Of a DNA stretch of 64,000 nt, positions 26,101 through 36,790 are shown in pieces; position 1 is the stretch's first letter; each line of letters opens with the position of its first letter. The stretch covers positions 1 through 64,000 of the forward strand of contig WBMZ01012114.1 of NCBI GenBank assembly GCA_013400975.1. The letters run 5' to 3'. This DNA comes from Atrichornis clamosus. Lineage: Eukaryota > Chordata > Aves > Passeriformes > Menuridae. A model generated the notes under the pieces. The model was not told the origin of the DNA. It made no database searches and worked only from the letters and a program-made list of their open reading frames with translations. A program made the position numbers and the translations under genes.

Positions 26101-26254
26101 ACGAGAAGGGGCCTCCCTTTGCCTCACCACGTCACTGCTCCCTCAGCTCCGGGCTGGAGCCGCAGCAAAGCTTACAGAAAAAGTGCTTTTTCGACTGCAG
26201 GGAGGGTTGTGTCTTTCGCTGTTTCCCCTAGCAAGGAAAAGGACTGGGCAAAGT

Positions 26255-26378
26255 GCAGGGCAGGTTTGCTGCAGGGCAGGTTTGCGGCAGCGCAGGTTTG
26301 CTGCAGGGCAGGTTTGCTGCAGCGCAGGTTTGCTGCAGGGCAGGTTTGCTGCAGGGCAGGTTTGCTGCAGCGCAGGAT
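26255..26378 (+). repeat. 16-bp minisatellite, about seven and a half units
   Basis: The unit GCAGGGCAGGTTTGCT (period exactly 16) is repeated from 26255 to 26378 with very little decay; CAGGTTTGC starts at 26261, 26277, 26293, 26309, 26325, 26341 and 26357. The units differ mainly at one base, giving GGG or GCG before CAGG, in the order GGG, GGG, GCG, GGG, GCG, GGG, GGG, GCG. Most unit junctions contain the palindrome CTGCAG. The unit has no stop codon in any of the six frames, so open frames crossing it are artificially long. The near-identity of units suggests recent expansion or homogenisation. Confidence 0.95.
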
Positions 26379-26394
26379 GCCAGTGCCCTCTGCA

Positions 26395-26700
26395 GGGAGC
26401 TGAGCTCAGCGCGGGCCCCGAGCCACGGGCGTGCGGGAGCCCACCCGGAGAGAGCCCCAGGGAGCAGGGGGGCCGCGGAGAACCCTCCCGGGGGTCTGCC
26501 TGTGGCCGGGTGAAGCCTTTGAACCTGTCCCAGTGCAGGACCTGGAGCCCGCCACTGTCACACGGGACCCCTTCTGCGCCCGGGGGGCTTCAGGTTCTGA
26601 AAGAGCAGATTTGAAAAGGTCCAGGGCTTCTTGGGAAAGGCACTCGAGCCTTCTGGGACCCTCACACCGGCTCTGCAAAGAGCAGCCCCCTCCGGGCTGC
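26395..26700. promoter_or_regulatory. CpG-rich segment (possible small CpG island)
   Basis: GC content and CpG frequency rise sharply after the minisatellite, with about 15 CpG in the first 200 bases, including GCGCGGG, CCGCGG and CGCCCGGGG. CpG islands in birds usually mark promoters or exonic GC-rich regions. No TATA box, initiator or first exon could be assigned, so a promoter role is only inferred. The segment carries frames open in several registers because it is GC-rich. Confidence 0.4.
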
Positions 26701-27273
26701 CTGGCTCCGTCCCTCAGGAGGAGGAGCAGAACCACCCGAAGGTGATGAAGAGAAGGAGTCACCCTGCACCAGTCTCATCTGTTGGGTATTTTGTAAGCAA
26801 CAGAGCTGGAGGCTGCCCTGGAAGGAGCTGAAAATCAGATGCACCCATTCACCAGCCATGGCTTTGCCCAGAGCATTTTTCAGCAGCGAAGGAATCCGAG
26901 AGCAGCAGAAATAGGAAAGCACTGAAATGGTGTTTGCTGCCTCACCAAGGGGAGAATGGCTGCAGGTTAAAGGGTTTCCTTTGAGGAACAGTGCTCAGTG
27001 CCATGCTCAGGACAATTTAGCAGGACAGTCCATCAGGTTACACTTCTGAAATCATGGTGCTTTTCCATCCAGCGAACTCCTGCCCAGACCACTGTATCCA
27101 GTTTTCCACGTGGGACCAGAGCCAGAGGACCCCCTACGTTCACTGTCAGTCACTGAGAAATCCAAACAGTCCCAAACTGAAACATTTAAAAATTACAAAA
27201 TTCCTTGGGTTTATCCAGTGTTTCTTTCACCCACACAGCACAAATTTCTCAAGGAAATGTTACAATCTTGTTT

Positions 27274-27399
27274 GTACAGATGTTGAACCTGAGGCATGGG
27301 GAAGGGACTCATCCAAAGTCCCAGCTCCAGCAATGTAAGTGGGAACAAAATCCAGTTATCAGCAGTCTGAGCCCAGATCAGTGTCCACACTCCTGCTCC
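27274..27399 (-). repeat. MIR SINE remnant, minus strand
   Basis: The plus strand reads TACAGATGTTGAACCTGAGGC, then GGGAAGGGACTCATCCAAAGTC, then a spaced AGTAAGTGG-like and AACCCAGG-like section ending GTCCACACTCCTGCTC. This order matches the complement of MIR (TTTTACAGATGAGGAAACTGAGGC, AAGTGACTTGCCCAAGGTCA, and so on). It is an old, decayed copy with approximate borders. Such remnants are common in introns and intergenic DNA. Confidence 0.65.
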
Positions 27400-29272
27400 C
27401 CCTAATTCATGAACTTTGAGGTGGCTGCAGCTTCCCTAACCAAGGAATGACCCTGAGGAAGACCTGGTGCTGCACATGAGCTGCTGTGCTCAGGTCCCAT
27501 GGAATCATCTGGCATGGAAACCACGGGACACGCTGACATTGTTGGTGTTGGCACAGCATTCCTGGTGCTCCAGGAGGAGAAACGCCTGTTACTCTGCCGT
27601 CCTTTGTTTCTGATTTATGAATCCCTGTAAAGCAGAACTGAAAGGTATTCACTTCACTTATGGTATGTGGTAAAAAAAGGGATTTCAACAATGGCCAAAA
27701 TCGTGCTGCAAAGACAGCAAATTCCACATTTATTCCCACTTCAATGGCTACAACATTTGCATACTAATCAGGGAGTCACGGAGTTGTTACAAGCACACAT
27801 TCCAGGTTTATTTTCTACCCAGTAATAAAATGGGGTTATTAATCCCTGGTCAAAGCCAGACCTGGCTGGTTCAGAGGCTGGGGTTTCCCTCTGTGTATAT
27901 TGAAATTATACCTGGATGATTGGAATGCTTCCCTTTTGTTCCCCTCCGGCTCCACCAATGTGTCAGGAATCCCAGGAGCTGCAGCAGGAGAAGAGACACC
28001 CAAAAGGGGGGATCTTGGCATGGTGTGGCCGCAGGAGCCTCTCACCTGGCTGCAGATCTGGATGAACACCTGGCAGCACTGGAGGCAAACTGGATTTCAT
28101 CCCCCTTAGGGTCGGGGCACAACCCTCTGTCTCTGGCCCTGGGACCCCTCACCTGTGCTCTGCTTACCTGGAGTGGTGTTTAAAGCCTGCTGCACTCACC
28201 TGTCCCTTTTTTCGTGTTCATCTCTGTGCCATTTTAAGCATCCCTCTCTAGAGCCCCAAGTCTCTGAGCTGTACAAACCCAGCTAACAGTGAATTATCCT
28301 CAGCCGAGGTGCTGCACAGCAGAATCACTCTCTGAGAGCATCAGGCCAGTGTTTTCCCAAACCTTTTTCTTTTTTTAACTTAGCTGTTAAAAGACAAAAG
28401 GGGGAAGAGGGAGAGGACTTCATCCCACGAAGTATATTTCTTGGTTGCTGAGAGACTTCAAATCTCCCTAATGAATAAACACAGCACACTTAATTTTGTT
28501 TATGAAAACAGACTTATTGTGATGGCAAAAAGCATGAGTCAGTGCCCTGGGTGAGGGGAGAGCAGCAGCTGGAGACACTCACCGAGAAGCAACGCCTCGG
28601 AAAGCGGAGCAGCTCTCAGCCCCACCAGTGCCAAGAGAGGCAATTTCTCCTCTAACACAAACCACCAGGACACAGGGAGTGGGAGAAGGCTTCCTCATGA
28701 CCTGGCAATTGGCTGCTGAGCAAGTGTTGCCCTGAGAAAGCTGCGGCTGTGTGAAGGAGCAGTGGGACCAGCAGGCACTGCACACCCTGTGCCCGCCCAG
28801 CCCCAGGATGCTCCTGCTGGAGCTGGCCCCAGCCTGGCCTGGATTTGGGCTCCTGGGCAACAGCTGCGGGTCCCTGAAACCCACCCCTGAAACCCCACTG
28901 AAACCCAGCAGAGAGACAAGGGAAGGTGAAGGTTGGAGCCCCTCAAGGAGGAGGAATTGCTGACTCCACAAAGCACATTCCCCATCCATCCCTGCATCCC
29001 CTCTGGTGTGTTTGGCATTTATTTTGCTTGGACAAAATGAGCCAAGTGGGATCTGAAACTGTTCCTGTGGCTTCCTGGCCTGGTGAAGGTGCTGAGGCTT
29101 CACACAAAGCAGGTGCAACAGGAGCACCACTTCCTTTAAGTGATTTTACTGTCTGCAGGAGATGTCTCACCACTGGACCCACCTCCCACACACACGTCCC
29201 TTCACCCAGAGGGGGCTCCAGTGTCCAAAACACCCCTGGCCTGAGCAGCCCTGAGTTGTCACCGTGACGTGT

Positions 29273-29307
29273 CACCCTGCCACCAGCACCCTGCCACCAG
29301 CACCCTG
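29273..29307 (+). repeat. 14-bp tandem repeat, 2.5 units
   Basis: CACCCTGCCACCAG is repeated twice and then followed by CACCCTG without mismatch. It is a short minisatellite-like array with no sign of function. Confidence 0.85.
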
Positions 29308-29599
29308 CTGAGCCAGGCTGCTCAGGCCTTCCTCCGGTCCTCAGCACCTCGCTGGCACTTCATAAATCACCCCAGGCCTTCCTTCACATCCTGGGCCTGT
29401 TGTTTGCCTTCCTCAGTTTCGCTGATGTAGATCTGCCACGTCTGCACGAGGGCACGAGGGATCCTGAACAAGGACCCTCTCAGCCAACCCTCCCTGGACA
29501 GAGCTCCTTTGTGTGCTGGGGGTAACACACAGGGCTCTGTTCAAACAACAGAGCCAAACACAAGTGCAACGCTTTTCCTTCCTTCCTTCAAAAGGAATC

Positions 29600-29617
29600 A
29601 AAAAAAAAAAAAAAAAA
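29600..29617 (+). repeat. Poly-A run
   Basis: Eighteen consecutive A interrupt otherwise mixed sequence. A run like this can be the tail of a retrotransposed copy, but the sequence upstream (an open mix including CCTTCCTTCC) does not look like a known retrocopy or SINE, so it is listed as a simple run only. Confidence 0.8.
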
Positions 29618-32600
29618 GGAACCCATTTTTGGAAGGCTCAGCATGGAGGAAGGAAAGAAATTTCAGTTAAAAACCTTCAAAAGCAAAAATTGCTCATCTC
29701 ACAGTGGTGCCTGGGTCAGGTGTGCAGGTGAATTTACTGGACACAAGCACAAACCACAGCAAGAGGAAGGGTTTTAGGCACTGCAGCACTAGATGCCACC
29801 ACATGCACCACAGAAGCCAGGACCAGCTGTCCTAGCTCCCCAAAAATGTCCCACAAAGACAGAAACAGGTAGAGGTTTAAAATTCTGTGTGTTCCCCTTT
29901 CCACGTAAGGCAGAGAAGAGCCTGTCCCTGCAGTCACAACCTTTGATGGCTGAAAGACAACAAACCAGAAAGGAATGATAGATTTTAGGTGGGGCTGTCC
30001 ATTACTTAGGGGCCTTTCAGGCTTTTGCCACACGGCAGAAGGAAGGGTGGGCTCCTGGAGACTGGGCTTTGCTCTACAAGAACAGAGTCATTATTTTCAA
30101 CTATTTAAACCAAACAATTGCAGCAAGCTTGCCACACCTGCTGGCAGAGGAATGTGGGGCTGGTGGATTTTCATCACTAAAGACTGCACCTTCAGCCAAA
30201 AAATCACCAGCTATAGAAAATATCAATCACCAGCTATAGCATAATAATAATTTTTTTTAAAAAGGAGTGTAACTTCTACAGGCTGAAAGGTCACATTTAT
30301 CCATGGAAAGATGGTGTCTGGGACCCCAGAAGTGCCTGGGGCTCCCAGGGCTGTGTGGGCACAGGGTGTAACAAATTAGGGTGTCCAAGGGGGATTTTGG
30401 CACTGCTTGTGCACTAACTCACATTAAAATACAGGTACAAAGCACTGAGGTGTGACTGTTAATGGTTCACAGTACAGCTGTTGTGCTCTCTGAGTTGGTG
30501 TTACCTTTTATGTTATTTCTTTGTCAGAGTGATTAATGTGCTCTCTGCCTCACCCAGCCAGTGCTCCCCACACTCAGAGGAAACTGTTGTTTCAGAGGGT
30601 TATGGGCTCAGAAAGTTTCAGCAGTAACAGTATGCTCAGCTTAAAGAATTATTTTCAAACTGTGTTATGCATCAAATGAAGCCTTGGATAAATAAAGGCC
30701 AGCAAGCACTACTAGAAGTCCTTCTGCAGACTGTGTTAGTTACAGGCCAGTGCTCTCTGTTACTGCAATTCATAGAAAAGTTGCCATAAAAGAGTGAAAA
30801 CTCTGTGATCCAAGACCTTTTGTTCTTTTTTTAAAATTCTTTTTGGTACTGGACTTGTCCCCTAAAGCTTAGGATGGTTGAATCACAGATGGATCCTCTT
30901 CCAGCTGCTTTGAAGTTCTCGATTAAACAGTGACTTTTCATCTATCTTCAGTACAAAGCCAATTCCTCATCTGCCACAACAGCAGCAAATGGAAGAGGAT
31001 GTGACACCAGCCCAAACAAAATGCCAGAAGTTTTGTGTAAAACCTGTGAAAATTCCTTCTCTAGTTCTCACAGAAGTCAAACTTTTCGGGTTCCCTGGGC
31101 CCAGAGCAGGAGGAGGAGGCACCACCTCCCCAGCAGCATCCCTGGGACCATGCGGGTCACTGCATTTCCCATTTTGCTGTGCTCTGTGTGCCCCTGGTAC
31201 AGGAAGGTCTTGGCCCTGCTTAACAGCCACGCACGAGACACGAATTCAAACAAATGACGTGAACAACAACTCTCCCTTAAGAACCACCTGAAATACTCTA
31301 TATCCAAAAGTATTTCTAATTCAGGGGGGGAGAAAAATGTATTAAAAACTAATTCTGTGGTACTAAAGTTGGCTCAAACCAGCCCCTTTAAACCAAACAA
31401 GAAACCCTCCCTAAGCACTGTAGATTAGTTGGCTTTTCACCAACCAGCTCTGATTGAAAATCAAAGGCAGATGTGAGGAGAAGAGCAGCAATTCCACTCT
31501 CCCAGCAGCCGCCTGTTGCTGGCACGCTCCCGGAAAATCTCCCTGCAAACTGGTACCGGCTGGGCCCGCGTGGCAATTCCGTGGCCAGAGCCTCCCTGCT
31601 GCCCCTGCTCGGATAGACAGAGCCCGAGCAGCTCACAGGGGAGGGACTGAGGCAGAGGGCTCACAGGGGAAGCAGTTTCCTTACATCCCAGGGGGGTGTG
31701 TGCAGCTCAGCGTGAGGAGCGAGGGCCTGGGCCAAGAAGTTCACCCCTGGTTTGTCCTGGAGGATGGGAAGAGTCCTCCAGCACAGGGCAGAGGGGCTCC
31801 ATCACCCCAAACTGCAACCAGCAGCCAGAGAACTGCAACGGGCTGGGGAAGGGGAAGACAAGAGCACTGAACAGCTTGAAAGTCCTTTGAAAAAGAAATG
31901 AAGAAGAAAGAGAGAGTGTGATGATAAAAGAGGTTTTGTGCTGTGCTGGCAGAGGAGCAGAATCGATGATGTGATGAGTCAGTTCCCTCTCCAGCGTGAA
32001 CAACCCTCAACAAGCCTCTTCCAAAAGCAGCCTCTGTTCGGGGTCCCTGGCTCCAACATCAGCCCCGCTCTCCTTGGGACAAGGATCTGTCTTCTCTCAA
32101 ACTTGACTCTTCCTTTGGAGGAAGAGAAACCACCACGGCAAATGGTTCCAGGGCTGAGGGGCTGCCTGGGAGCTGCCTCTCTGCTGGGCAAGAGAGAACA
32201 TTTTGTATCTAAATACATCTCATGTGAATGATCCTATTTATGGCACAAATTTCAGCCTATTCTAGCTTGTCCTACACAGAAATATTAAGAGAATTAAACT
32301 TGAAAAATTGAAAATCAGATGCACTTCCACACATGGAATTGAACTTTGCAGGATTCGGGGTTTTTTTCTTTTGGAAGTTCATACCACTGGATGCACTGCC
32401 CTGCACTCCCCAACACTCCCTGCCTCGTGCAGGATGCCGGCAGTGCCTACCTCACAAATGACACATTGCCTCTTGGCAAAAAGATGTGCCAAATGAGCTT
32501 TGAGTCAGAGACCGGCTCACCAACAGCAGCAAAAACTCCCCTTGAGTGTCCTACAAAATCAGAGTGAGAAGGTAGCTCTCTCTCTCTTGATTAATTCTCT

Positions 32601-33126
32601 CTGGACAGTGAGAACTTGGAATGTCTCTGCAATATTGGGTAGCAATGTGTGAGTCTGCAATAACAGCCTCAAAAACATTAGTTTTATTCATTTTGTCCCT
32701 TTTCTCTACAACAAAATAATCTGAGAATAGCAATGCCATTAGAGAAAGTGGAAATAAGATCCTTGCTAGGAAACCATTCACCAACATGGCCACAGATAAA
32801 AGATCAGATTTGCTTCATGACTCATCTCTGAATCTATAATGATTTAAATACTCAAGTACTTTGAATTTTATGTGGTCACAATAAATAGCAACAGGCAATT
32901 GAATTCACATCCTCAATGTGCAATACTTGGTTAAGGAAAGCTCTCCACCTCACCATCTGCTCTCTCTTCCCCCTTGCTCTTATTCCTGCATCATCTCGGA
33001 TTTCTACCTCCTTTTTCTCCCAAGAGAGCACAGAACCCTGAAAAGCACTCCCAGCATTGCAGAAGCATCTTGAAAGAAATGTGTAAATAGTCCGTGAATT
33101 TTTACAGGAGCAGCTTTCATACTTTT

Positions 33127-33170
33127 CACACCCTTTCACCTGCAGCCTTTCATACCCTTTTCACCTGCAG
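33127..33170 (+). repeat. Two-copy 25-bp duplication containing a donor-like site
   Basis: CACACCCTTTCACCTGCAGCCTTT (33127-33150) is followed by CATACCCTTTTCACCTGCAG (33151-33170). On the minus strand each copy contains CTGCAG followed by GTGAAA, a plausible splice donor, so the duplication doubles the donor of the candidate exon at 33165-33244. The spacing is 25 bases, not a multiple of three, so use of the second donor would change the reading frame. Confidence 0.7.
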
Positions 33171-33244
33171 ACCTCGGGCAGGATCTCCGTGCAGTACAGT
33201 CCACACTGGTCCTTCTTCCAGCAAGGACACATGCTGGCTTCACC
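33165..33244 (-). CDS. Candidate internal exon, cysteine-rich unknown peptide (weak)
   Basis: On the minus strand this 80-bp segment follows a good acceptor (a T-rich tract ending TTCTTTATTACAG) and ends at CTGCAG before GTGAAA. One frame reads 26 codons with a CPCW, CGLYC and EVC cysteine pattern. A second frame is also open, so the choice of frame is not forced. The C-x-C spacing faintly recalls small disulfide-rich peptides such as endothelins, but the later spacing does not fit, so no family is claimed. No partner exon was found. The donor is duplicated 25 bp further on. Confidence 0.2.
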
Positions 33245-34279
33245 CTGTAATAAAGAACAAAAATACAGAATAACAAATAAATAAATAATGCAAATGGGTC
33301 CACATTGCACAATAAGCACAATCCGTGCTGGGAAGCGGGACCCCTGCTTGCACAGCCCTGTGTTTGTCCCACTGAGCTGAGCCTGGGTCTGCACAAAGAC
33401 ACCCATTTTGCTCCAACCCTTCCCTGAAGACAGAGCTGGAGCTGGACTGCAGCCCGCAGAGCTCGCATGAGAAGCAGCCGCTCCCGGGCAATGGGAAATG
33501 GGACTTGGAATGGACTTGGACACACGGCCCTTTAAGGGCTCAGCACATCCCACAGCTGGGGGATGTGGCTCTCCCGAGCCTGGTGGCTGCTGACCCTGAA
33601 ATCACCAAGATTTTGGTGGCAAGAACTTCAGCAGAGCCATCCAGCTACTCCGGAGCTGGGGTTTCAGCCTTTCTCCTGTTGCCAGAGAGGGCTTCCGTGC
33701 TAAACCCAAATCCTTCCCGTTCCTTTGCTGTGGAGCTCCGTCCCGCACTGGGACTTCCCGAGCCAGAAACCCTTTGCCAGCTCCTCCTGCATGGTGGGGC
33801 CCCACCCAGGGCACTGAAGTCCTTTTCTGCAACATCCACCAGTTCTTACCAGTTTTCTTTAAGGCTCTGAGTATCCCTGAAGCTCAGGAGCTCCACCATT
33901 CCTGTCCCTCGGGTCAAAGCGTGCGTCCAGGCGGAAGCACCTGCAGCACTCCCGATCCCGAGGTCACCGGGGGAGAACGTGTGTGGGAATTTGGATCAGA
34001 TGAGTGCTGCTTCAGCACTAGGCCTTATCAGTCCCAACCACCCGGGTACATCCCCACCTCAGAGAGGGATGCAACGTGCACGCTGTTCCCTGCGCTCTCC
34101 GAGGGATCCGTGACATCTGCAAGGCATTACAGCCTGCTCAAAGAAATGCTGTCTACATCAAGTACAAGTATTTAATTAGCACTTCATTTAGAGCATGTGG
34201 TACAGCTCACAGTCCCGATTCGGGCCAGAGATGATTTTCAGGGGTGGGTGGGAAGCAGGGGGAGATGCCAGGAGAGCAG
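33245..34279. other. Non-coding stretch, no gene recognised
   Basis: Mixed composition, with GC content rising towards the CpG-rich segment at 34.28 kb. Overlapping open frames occur on both strands, none with a recognisable motif. Nothing else was identified. Confidence 0.45.
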
Positions 34280-34600
34280 AGCAGCTCCCAGCAGCCGCTC
34301 ACGGCTCCCACTCGCGGCACTGCAGAGCCCGCGGGGAACCTGGCCCTGAGCTGGAAGCAGAGAGCAACCACACCAAACACTCACTGCTGCAAGTGTCCTG
34401 AGTCACCCCGAGCCCGTCTGTCACCTGTGCCTACTCCCAGGTCCGGCGGGAGGGAGGCTGTTCCCGGGGGACAGGTCCGCGGAGCTGGAACTGCTCCGCC
34501 CCTCCCCGCCCGGACACGCGGCAGGGCCCGGTGCCCGTCCCGCCTCGCCCCGGGGAAGCCCCGATGATTCAGACACCCCTGTGAGTCACCGTCCTCCCCA
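34280..34600. promoter_or_regulatory. CpG-rich segment (CpG-island-like)
   Basis: The core at 34430-34570 has about 17 CpG in 140 bases, within GC-rich sequence such as GTCCGGCGGG, GGTCCGCGG, CTCCGCCCCTCCCCGCCC and ACACGCGGC. CCGCCCC-type strings are potential Sp1/KLF sites. CpG islands often overlap promoters. No transcription start, TATA box or adjoining exon could be assigned on either strand, so a promoter is a possibility only. Islands in birds also occur in exons and at enhancers. Confidence 0.45.
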
Positions 34601-36138
34601 GGGAGAGGCTGCTGTGCTGCTGGCCAAGGCCAGTAACATCTGGGCCGTGCACAGCATCCCCCAGCCCAGCAGGAGCTCTCCCACAGTCGCTCTCTCGGGG
34701 ATACCCACCCCAAATCCCACGTGCACGACTGATTCTAAGTAAGTTTAAAAACAAACCTCTCCAGTCTCATTTAATGGAACTTGCCCATTGGCTCCTGCAA
34801 GGACTGGGAGATTCAAGTGTCCGTACTGGCCTAAATATCCCCCCTTGGAAGGAGAGCCAAAGCCTCCAGTGAGAGTTTCTTGCCAAGGTTGAGAGTGAGT
34901 CAAAAGGCATCCCACAGGCAGATGAGCAAAATCACTGCCCTAGAGCTGCTGCACAGATCCAGCTCTGTATTTCACACTTCTCAAGATGAAGTCTTGATCT
35001 GGGCAAGCTCAGATTTTTGCATCTGCTTGAATCCCCAAATCCAGCTACTTTTGTAGAACCTACCAAACCCACAAGCAAACAAAAAATCCCTTGGTACGTG
35101 TAGCAAATATACTGTTATATTATCAGGAGAAATGAATCTCTACCAGACAGAACAAGAAGCTGTGGTTTTGTGGGGTTTTATACAGAAATGCACACACATC
35201 TATCTACTCATGTAGAGATATAGAAATACACCTATTTGTATATACACGATAAAAACCCTTCCTTGGCAGTACCTAAAACTGTTAAAGTCAACACGACTGT
35301 GGTGAATACACACATAAAATCACCGATTGTCACTTTTCTAGTTTATGTGCAGTATTTCCACAATTTTCTATACTGTGGCAATATCCTGTGCTAACTCTTT
35401 GCAAGAGTTCTCTGTGCTGCAAGTGGCACTAGTAATCTATTTTTCACATTGAATTCCATTAGCATATCTCTTTCAAATGTCACACTCTACCAGAATATGG
35501 CCATTATCATCCAGTTATCACTGGGGACAGCAAATGGCACAGCTCAGGGACAAACAGCACTGCTGTCGTTTGATGTGAGAGAATCACACACGCAATATAA
35601 AGGTTGAATGGATGGAAGGCAACACACACCTCTGGAACAGATTTCTGAGTTCCCAAATATAGAGAACAGAATACTAAGGCTGTGCAAAATCTATAGTTCA
35701 GGTTATAAAACAACCCTCTGAGGCTCGTCTTCTACACCTTCAGTGCCAAACACCCTGGAGCTGTCTCCAGCCTGTGCTTTGGAAACCCCAGCCCTGTGTC
35801 TGGGGAGCAGACACTCCACAGCCTTCCCTTCTGCCTGCTCTGTGCTGGTCCACACACAGCCACGCAGACCCTTCTGCAGCAGGAAGCTCTGAACACACCT
35901 TTTTTTGTGGGCACAAACTGAGATTGCCTTGGAAAATGCAGTGTATTTATGTTGCACGAGGTAGAATTCCAGATAGCGTCTCTAAGACTGGGAAGCCTTG
36001 TGCTCTGGGGGGGTATTTGAGCCTCTGTGCTGTATTAAGGAGCTGTTTGGGGTCTCTGGGGGTTTATATCTCATTGCAGTGTGTAATTTAGTGACTCTGC
36101 TCCAGCCCACGTCAGCCTGTGGTCAGACAGTGGTGACA
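34601..36138. other. Non-coding AT-rich stretch
   Basis: Largely AT-rich sequence, including a section near 35.2 kb with many TATA and ATCTATC strings. No gene, RNA or mobile element was recognised. Open frames are short. Confidence 0.5.
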
Positions 36139-36530
36139 TCACAGAATCACAGAATGGTTTGGGTTGGAAGGGACCTTAAAAATCATCTCATTCCACCCCC
36201 TGACAAGGGCAGGGAGACTTCCACAATCCCAGGGTGCTCCAAGTCCCGTCCAGCCTGGCCTCGGACACTTCCAGGGATGGGGCAGCCACAGCTTCTCTGG
36301 GCACCCTGTGCCAGGGCTGCCCCACCCTCCCAGGGAAGGATTCCTTCCCAATATCCCATCTAAACCTACTCTCAGTTTGAAGCCATTCCCCCTTGTCCTG
36401 TCACTCCAGGCCCTCGTAAATTGTCTCTCCCCATCATTTCTGAGGGCTCCCTTCAGGTACCGGAAGGTCACAGTTAGGTCACCCTGAAGCTTCTCCTCTC
36501 CAGGCGGAACAATCCCAGTTCTCCAGGACA
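36139..36530 (-). mobile_element. CR1 LINE, 3' fragment, minus strand
   Basis: Read from the low coordinate, the plus strand shows AGAATCACAGAATGGTTTGGG (end repeats), GTTGGAAGGGACCTTAAA, TCCAGCCTGGCC, GGACACTTCCAGGGATGGGG, GCTTCTCTGGGCACCCTGTG, TTTGAAGCCATTCCCCCTTG and CCCTGAAGCTTCTCCTCTCC. This is the complement of the avian CR1 3' part in correct order, so the element lies on the minus strand with its 3' end at 36139. At about 390 bp it is the longest CR1 piece in the window, truncated at its 5' side. Long open frames here (for example 36139-36471) belong to the repeat. Confidence 0.95.
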
Positions 36531-36589
36531 GCTCTCACTGAAACTTCAAGGGCTGTTCCCAGTTTGACAAAAGGCAGGTGCACAAGGTG

Positions 36590-36790
36590 CTTGTCGTGCT
36601 GCGTGCGGTGACTGTGCCTGCGTGTCTGCCGCGGCTGGAAAAGGCGGAGTCAGCCCCGCAGCACGACACGGTTGGCGGGGTGAGCACACGCTGCAGGGAC
36701 AGCGCGCTCCAGCCGCCGCACGGCTCGGAACCCTCTGCACACGCAGGAGCAGCTCCTCAGCTCTGAGCGCCCCCGGCTGCTCCCTTCCCA
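36590..36790. promoter_or_regulatory. CpG-rich segment next to a CR1
   Basis: About 21 CpG lie in 200 bases (for example TGCGTGCGGTG, GCCGCGGC, AGCGCGCTC and AGCCGCCGCACGG), beginning about 60 bases from the 5'-truncated side of the CR1. This is island-like by eye. On the minus strand several open frames overlap it. No TATA box or exon is identified, so a promoter function is unproven. Confidence 0.4.

Larger units (their letters stand above)
20721..26254. other. Non-coding AT-rich stretch, no gene recognised
   Basis: This is mostly AT-rich sequence with short open frames only. It contains two (TG)n microsatellites, listed separately. The plus-strand frame at 24157-24354 (65 codons including an upstream extension) has a polar, protein-like composition but no known motif and no clean donor. 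I found no RNA gene and no full transposable element. Confidence 0.5.
26701..33126. other. Non-coding stretch with small repeats, no gene recognised
   Basis: No gene is recognised. The stretch holds a MIR remnant, a short 14-bp tandem repeat, a poly-A run and a modestly CpG-rich patch near 31.5-31.6 kb. Minus-strand open frames near 28.6-29.1 kb (183 codons) and others lie in GC-rich sequence and show no known motif. Near 30.20-30.24 kb the string ATCACCAGCTATAG occurs twice, a trivial local duplication. Confidence 0.45.

Noticed and set aside
25997..26614. 205-codon plus-strand open frame
   Set aside because: It crosses the 16-bp minisatellite, which has no stop in any frame, and then a GC-rich segment. 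Other frames are open over the same bases, so length is not evidence of coding.
29589..29617. Poly-A run as the tail of a retrogene
   Set aside because: No recognisable gene-like or SINE sequence precedes it, and no target-site duplication was seen.
33165..33244. Endothelin-like peptide
   Set aside because: The first C-x-C spacing is similar but the next cysteines are two residues too close, and no flanking processing sites are seen.
36139..36471. 110-codon frame and its opposite-strand partners
   Set aside because: They lie entirely in the CR1 3' region, which is not the CR1 coding part.
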